Shown in pieces: positions 61,633 to 64,000 of a stretch of 64,000 nucleotides of DNA. The stretch covers positions 54,903 through 118,902 of the forward strand of contig NZ_JABSNL010000014.1 in NCBI RefSeq assembly GCF_013294025.1, read 5' to 3'. Positions within the stretch are counted from its first letter, which is position 1. Each line of letters opens with the position of its first letter. The notes below the pieces were generated by a model. That model searched no databases, was not told the DNA's origin, and worked only from the letters and a program-made list of their open reading frames with translations. The position numbers were made by a program, and so were the translations under genes. The stretch comes from Flavobacterium aeripolare (GTDB lineage: Bacteria; Bacteroidota; Bacteroidia; Flavobacteriales; Flavobacteriaceae).

Positions 61633-62868
61633 TTGAATTTAGAATATTTTATCGCAAAAAGACTAGTAACAGCAAAAGATTATAAAAGTAGTATATCTGC
61701 TCCAATTATAAAAATTGCTATTGCTGCAATCGCTATAGGAATGATCATGATGATTATCTCTGTAGCAACGGGTATTGGTTTGCAACAGAAGATTCGCGAA
61801 AAAATTGCTGCTTTTAATGGACACATTATAATTTCCAACTTCGATAATAATCAGTCTGAAGCCACATTAACACCAATTTCTACCAACCAATCCTTTTATC
61901 CAGTTTTTAAAAGTGTTTCTGGGGTTGATCATATTCAAGCTATCGCAAGTAAAGCGGGTATTATTAGAACTGAAACAGCTTTTGAAGGAATTATTTTTAA
62001 AGGAGTAGGTGCTGATTATAGGTGGGACAATATTAAAGAATATCTAGTAGCTGGTAGGTTACCTGATTATGGCCAGAATCTAAATGAGGAAGTAGTGATT
62101 TCTCAGTTTTTAGCAAATCGCTTAAAATTAAAAGTTGGAGATGCTTTTAATACCTTCTTTATGAAAGAGGGTGAGAATAAATTGCCTAATATTCGTAGGT
62201 TTAAAATAACTGGGATTTTTAATTCTGGTTTTCAAGAATTTGATGCGACATACATAGTAGGTGATATACGTCATATCCAGCGTATAAATAAGTGGAAGCC
62301 AGATCAAGTTGGGGCATTTGAGGTTTTTGTAAAAGATTTTGATAAAATAAAAGAAGTCGGTGAACAAGTATATGAGCAAACAGGTTCTACCTTAGATACT
62401 AAAACCATTATAGAAAAGTATAGTTATATCTTTGAATGGTTGCAGTTGTTCGATTTTAATATAATTGTGATTTTAGTAGTGATGATTGTCGTTGCTACAA
62501 TTAATATGGTTGTAGCGTTATTAGTGCTCATTCTAGAAAGAACGCAAATGATTGGGATATTAAAAGCGCTAGGTGCTAGTAACTGGACTGTTAGAAAAGT
62601 GTTTTTGTACAATGCATCGTATTTGATTTTCCGTGGATTATTTTGGGGTAATTTAATTGGATTGACTATTTTGCTAATCCAACAGTATTTTGGAGTAATC
62701 AAGCTCAATCCAGAAAGTTATTATGTAGATCAAGCACCTGTTTATATAAACTTTGGTTATATTCTTATATTAAATTTGCTTACAATTGTGATTTGTTTTT
62801 TAGTGTTGCTAATTCCTTCTTACATTATCACTAAAATATCTCCTGTTAAAGCAATACGCTACGATTAA
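61633..62868 (+). CDS. ABC transporter permease, LolC/LolE (FtsX) type
   Basis: 411 residues from TTG 61633 (MNLEYFIAKRL). Layout of the family: one N-terminal membrane helix (IIKIAIAAIAIGMIMMIISV), a long periplasmic domain and three C-terminal helices (IIVILVVMIVVATINMVVAL, LFWGNLIGLTILLIQQ, YILILNLLTIVICFLVLL). LolCE moves lipoproteins from the inner membrane. No LolD ATPase gene is next to it. Confidence 0.85.
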   Translation: MNLEYFIAKRLVTAKDYKSSISAPIIKIAIAAIAIGMIMMIISVATGIGLQQKIREKIAAFNGHIIISNFDNNQSEATLTPISTNQSFYPVFKSVSGVDHIQAIASKAGIIRTETAFEGIIFKGVGADYRWDNIKEYLVAGRLPDYGQNLNEEVVISQFLANRLKLKVGDAFNTFFMKEGENKLPNIRRFKITGIFNSGFQEFDATYIVGDIRHIQRINKWKPDQVGAFEVFVKDFDKIKEVGEQVYEQTGSTLDTKTIIEKYSYIFEWLQLFDFNIIVILVVMIVVATINMVVALLVLILERTQMIGILKALGASNWTVRKVFLYNASYLIFRGLFWGNLIGLTILLIQQYFGVIKLNPESYYVDQAPVYINFGYILILNLLTIVICFLVLLIPSYIITKISPVKAIRYD

Positions 62869-62896
62869 TGTTTTTAATAATTGATTTTTAGGAGCT

Positions 62897-62980
62897 ATTT
62901 CCTGCTATCCGCTACAATCTCCTGAATTCTCTCGATTATCATCTCCTGAATTCAGGAGGATTTCCACTTCTATCAGGGCT
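62897..62980 (+). repeat. Family A variable-stem repeat, copy A3
   Basis: CTGCTATCCGCTACAATC, stem TCCTGAATT with AATTCAGGA around a loop of about 18 bases, GGATTTCCACTTCTATCAGG. The 5' arm is one base shorter than the 3' arm, as in the other copies. Confidence 0.78.
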
Positions 62981-63209
62981 AGGTTAAGTGCTATTGATAG
63001 TATTTCTATTTCAAAATTTATCTTCACTCCTATATATAGTGTAAATATATGTTCTGAATCATTTTTTTAGAGATCTGCCTTCTAAAGGGATTGAGCTATT
63101 TAGTTTTAAATTTTGGAAATATGTGGTATCACTAAAATAGTTAATTAGATCTCTAGTTAATTATGTCTTGTGAGAATCATAAAGTGTTACCTACTATAAA
63201 AATCCCGCT

Positions 63210-63256
63210 ATAAATCCGTCAAGCCTCCCTTTCTTTAATAGGCGTTCGGGTAGCGT
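63210..63256 (+). repeat. Diverged copy of the 63400-63550 repeat
   Basis: AAATCCGTCAAGCCTCCCTT, then diverged sequence ending GGCGTTCGGGTAGCG. A worn copy of the repeat at 63391 and 63499. Confidence 0.55.
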
Positions 63257-63390
63257 ATTGTAGCTATGTCTATCTTTTAGATTCAGTATACATATTTATA
63301 ACAGTAAGATAATTCGAGGGTTCTGTTATATAAGATGTTTAGTAAAGTGTTTCATGATATAGAGCCACAATACAAACCGAGATACAAAAA

Positions 63391-63445
63391 CACAATATAA
63401 ATCCGTCAAGTCTCCCTCTCCTTTGAAGAGGGCCGGGGAGAGGGT
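63391..63445 (+). repeat. Palindromic repeat, first of two near-identical copies
   Basis: ACAATATAAATCCGTCAAGT then CTCCCTCTCCTTTGAAGAGG and GCCGGGGAGAGG. The CCTCTCC/GGAGAGG core forms a hairpin; related to family B in being GC-rich and palindromic. Confidence 0.75.
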
Positions 63446-63498
63446 AATACGTTACTATTTATATATTTGATGTGATAGAAAACACAATAGACATTCTA

Positions 63499-63550
63499 CA
63501 ATATAAATCCGTCAAGTCTCCCTCTCCTTTGGAGAGGGTCGGGGAGAGGA
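63499..63550 (+). repeat. Palindromic repeat, second near-identical copy
   Basis: Same unit as at 63391 with only a few changes, same orientation, about 105 bases later. The stretch 62869-63700 holds repeats only and no gene. Confidence 0.75.
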
Positions 63551-63717
63551 TATTTCGAGCTGCTCAGAGCCAATTGAAAATTGAAAAAGGCCACTGCGTA
63601 CTAGATATTACTTACAAACCAGAAAATGCCGCAAATTATTTCCTTGTGTAAAAGCTACATTTTTAGTGTATTAAAGATTAAGTTAAAAATAAAACAAATA
63701 AAAGCGGTTTTGGGGTA

Positions 63718-63747
63718 TTGTTTATTGGTTTAAACTACCTACTTTTG
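63718..63747 (+). promoter_or_regulatory. rRNA-type promoter P1
   Basis: TTG (63718-63720), 19 bases, TACTTTTG (63740-63747), followed by CACCCGC. Downstream GTTCTTTACATGATG resembles the leader/boxA sequence that precedes rRNA operons in this group. Confidence 0.72.
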
Positions 63748-63836
63748 CACCCGCAACAGCGCATAAGTTCTTTACATGATGGCAAGCAAACCGAAAAGAG
63801 TTGAAAATTTATTTTCAAATTATTTTCAAAAAAAGC

Positions 63837-63867
63837 TTGTGGTAATTAAAAGAGTTTATTACTTTTG
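63837..63867 (+). promoter_or_regulatory. rRNA-type promoter P2
   Basis: TTG (63837-63839), 20 bases, TACTTTTG (63860-63867), again followed by CACCCGC. GACATATTGAATTGACAG near 63935 and the A/G-rich run to the window edge fit the leader just before a 16S rRNA gene, which would begin outside the window. Confidence 0.72.
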
Positions 63868-64000
63868 CACCCGCTTCTAGAAACATGTTTAACATGCTAA
63901 CGAGACGAGAAATAAGATAAGAACACGTTCCTAGACATATTGAATTGACAGCCGTTTTAACAGAGATGTTAGAACAAAAGAATAAGAGTAATAGAATCGC

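Noticed and set aside
63700..64000. A protein-coding start at the right edge
   Set aside because: Short frames there lie within the rRNA-type promoter and leader sequence and have no recognisable product.

Overview
The window looks like a chromosome segment from a Flavobacterium-type member of the Bacteroidota. The DNA is AT-rich. Many genes are preceded by the phylum's TAnnTTTG -7 element, often with TTG or TTTG about 19-20 bases upstream, and Shine-Dalgarno sequences are mostly absent. Marker families agree: GldA-type gliding ABC protein, a split cobalamin methionine synthase, a DAHP synthase/chorismate mutase fusion, and an ExbB-ExbD-ExbD-TonB operon. No tRNA, CRISPR array, prophage or classical transposase was seen. 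Two tandem rRNA-type promoters at the right edge suggest a ribosomal RNA operon just beyond base 64000.

Layout. (1) Bases 1-28100 form a nearly continuous methionine, cysteine and sulfur-assimilation region: metK (cut by the window edge), metY, a MetX-aspartokinase-homoserine dehydrogenase fusion, an OsmC protein, metZ, an Rrf2 regulator, a TauE/SafE-type exporter, cysH-cysD-(DUF2490)-cysN, a sulfite reductase with a HEPN tail, the two siroheme genes, a ferredoxin/flavodoxin-NADP reductase type protein, metH part 1, two orphan genes, metH part 2 and metF. (2) 28155-31355: a repeat lipoprotein, gldA and a dicarboxylate symporter. (3) 31535-35707: an aromatic amino acid operon (pheA, aminotransferase, tyrA, DAHP synthase/chorismate mutase) behind a leader peptide. 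(4) 35814-40858: rsgA, dtd, a MazG-like protein, aroA and queA. (5) 41180-49520: kynureninase and kynurenine 3-monooxygenase with an AsmA-like protein, a glycine-zipper lipoprotein, a flavin reductase and a penicillin acylase family protein between them. (6) 49600-57640: a cupin, a HerA-like ATPase and the ExbB/ExbD/TonB/PstS/TPR operon. (7) 57766-62868: queE and mixed genes, then about 1.1 kb of repeats and rRNA promoters.

Regulation is unusually readable. Two SAM-I (S-box) riboswitches precede the MetX-ThrA fusion and metH. A Met/Cys-rich leader peptide with alternative hairpins precedes metY, and an aromatic-rich one precedes pheA. A shared 25-bp site lies in the promoters of the exporter and cysH, next to the Rrf2 regulator gene. 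Together these would couple sulfate uptake, cysteine and methionine synthesis to the supply of their end products.

The most unusual feature is in metH part 2. A roughly 450-bp cassette encoding a DUF559-like (Vsr/restriction-fold) nuclease domain is inserted in frame between the cobalamin and activation domains. It is bounded by inverted copies of a GC-rich palindrome that also occurs as inverted pairs without cargo elsewhere in the window. The arrangement resembles a REPIN-like mobile element carrying its own nuclease. A second repeat family has constant flanks but a different self-complementary stem in every copy.
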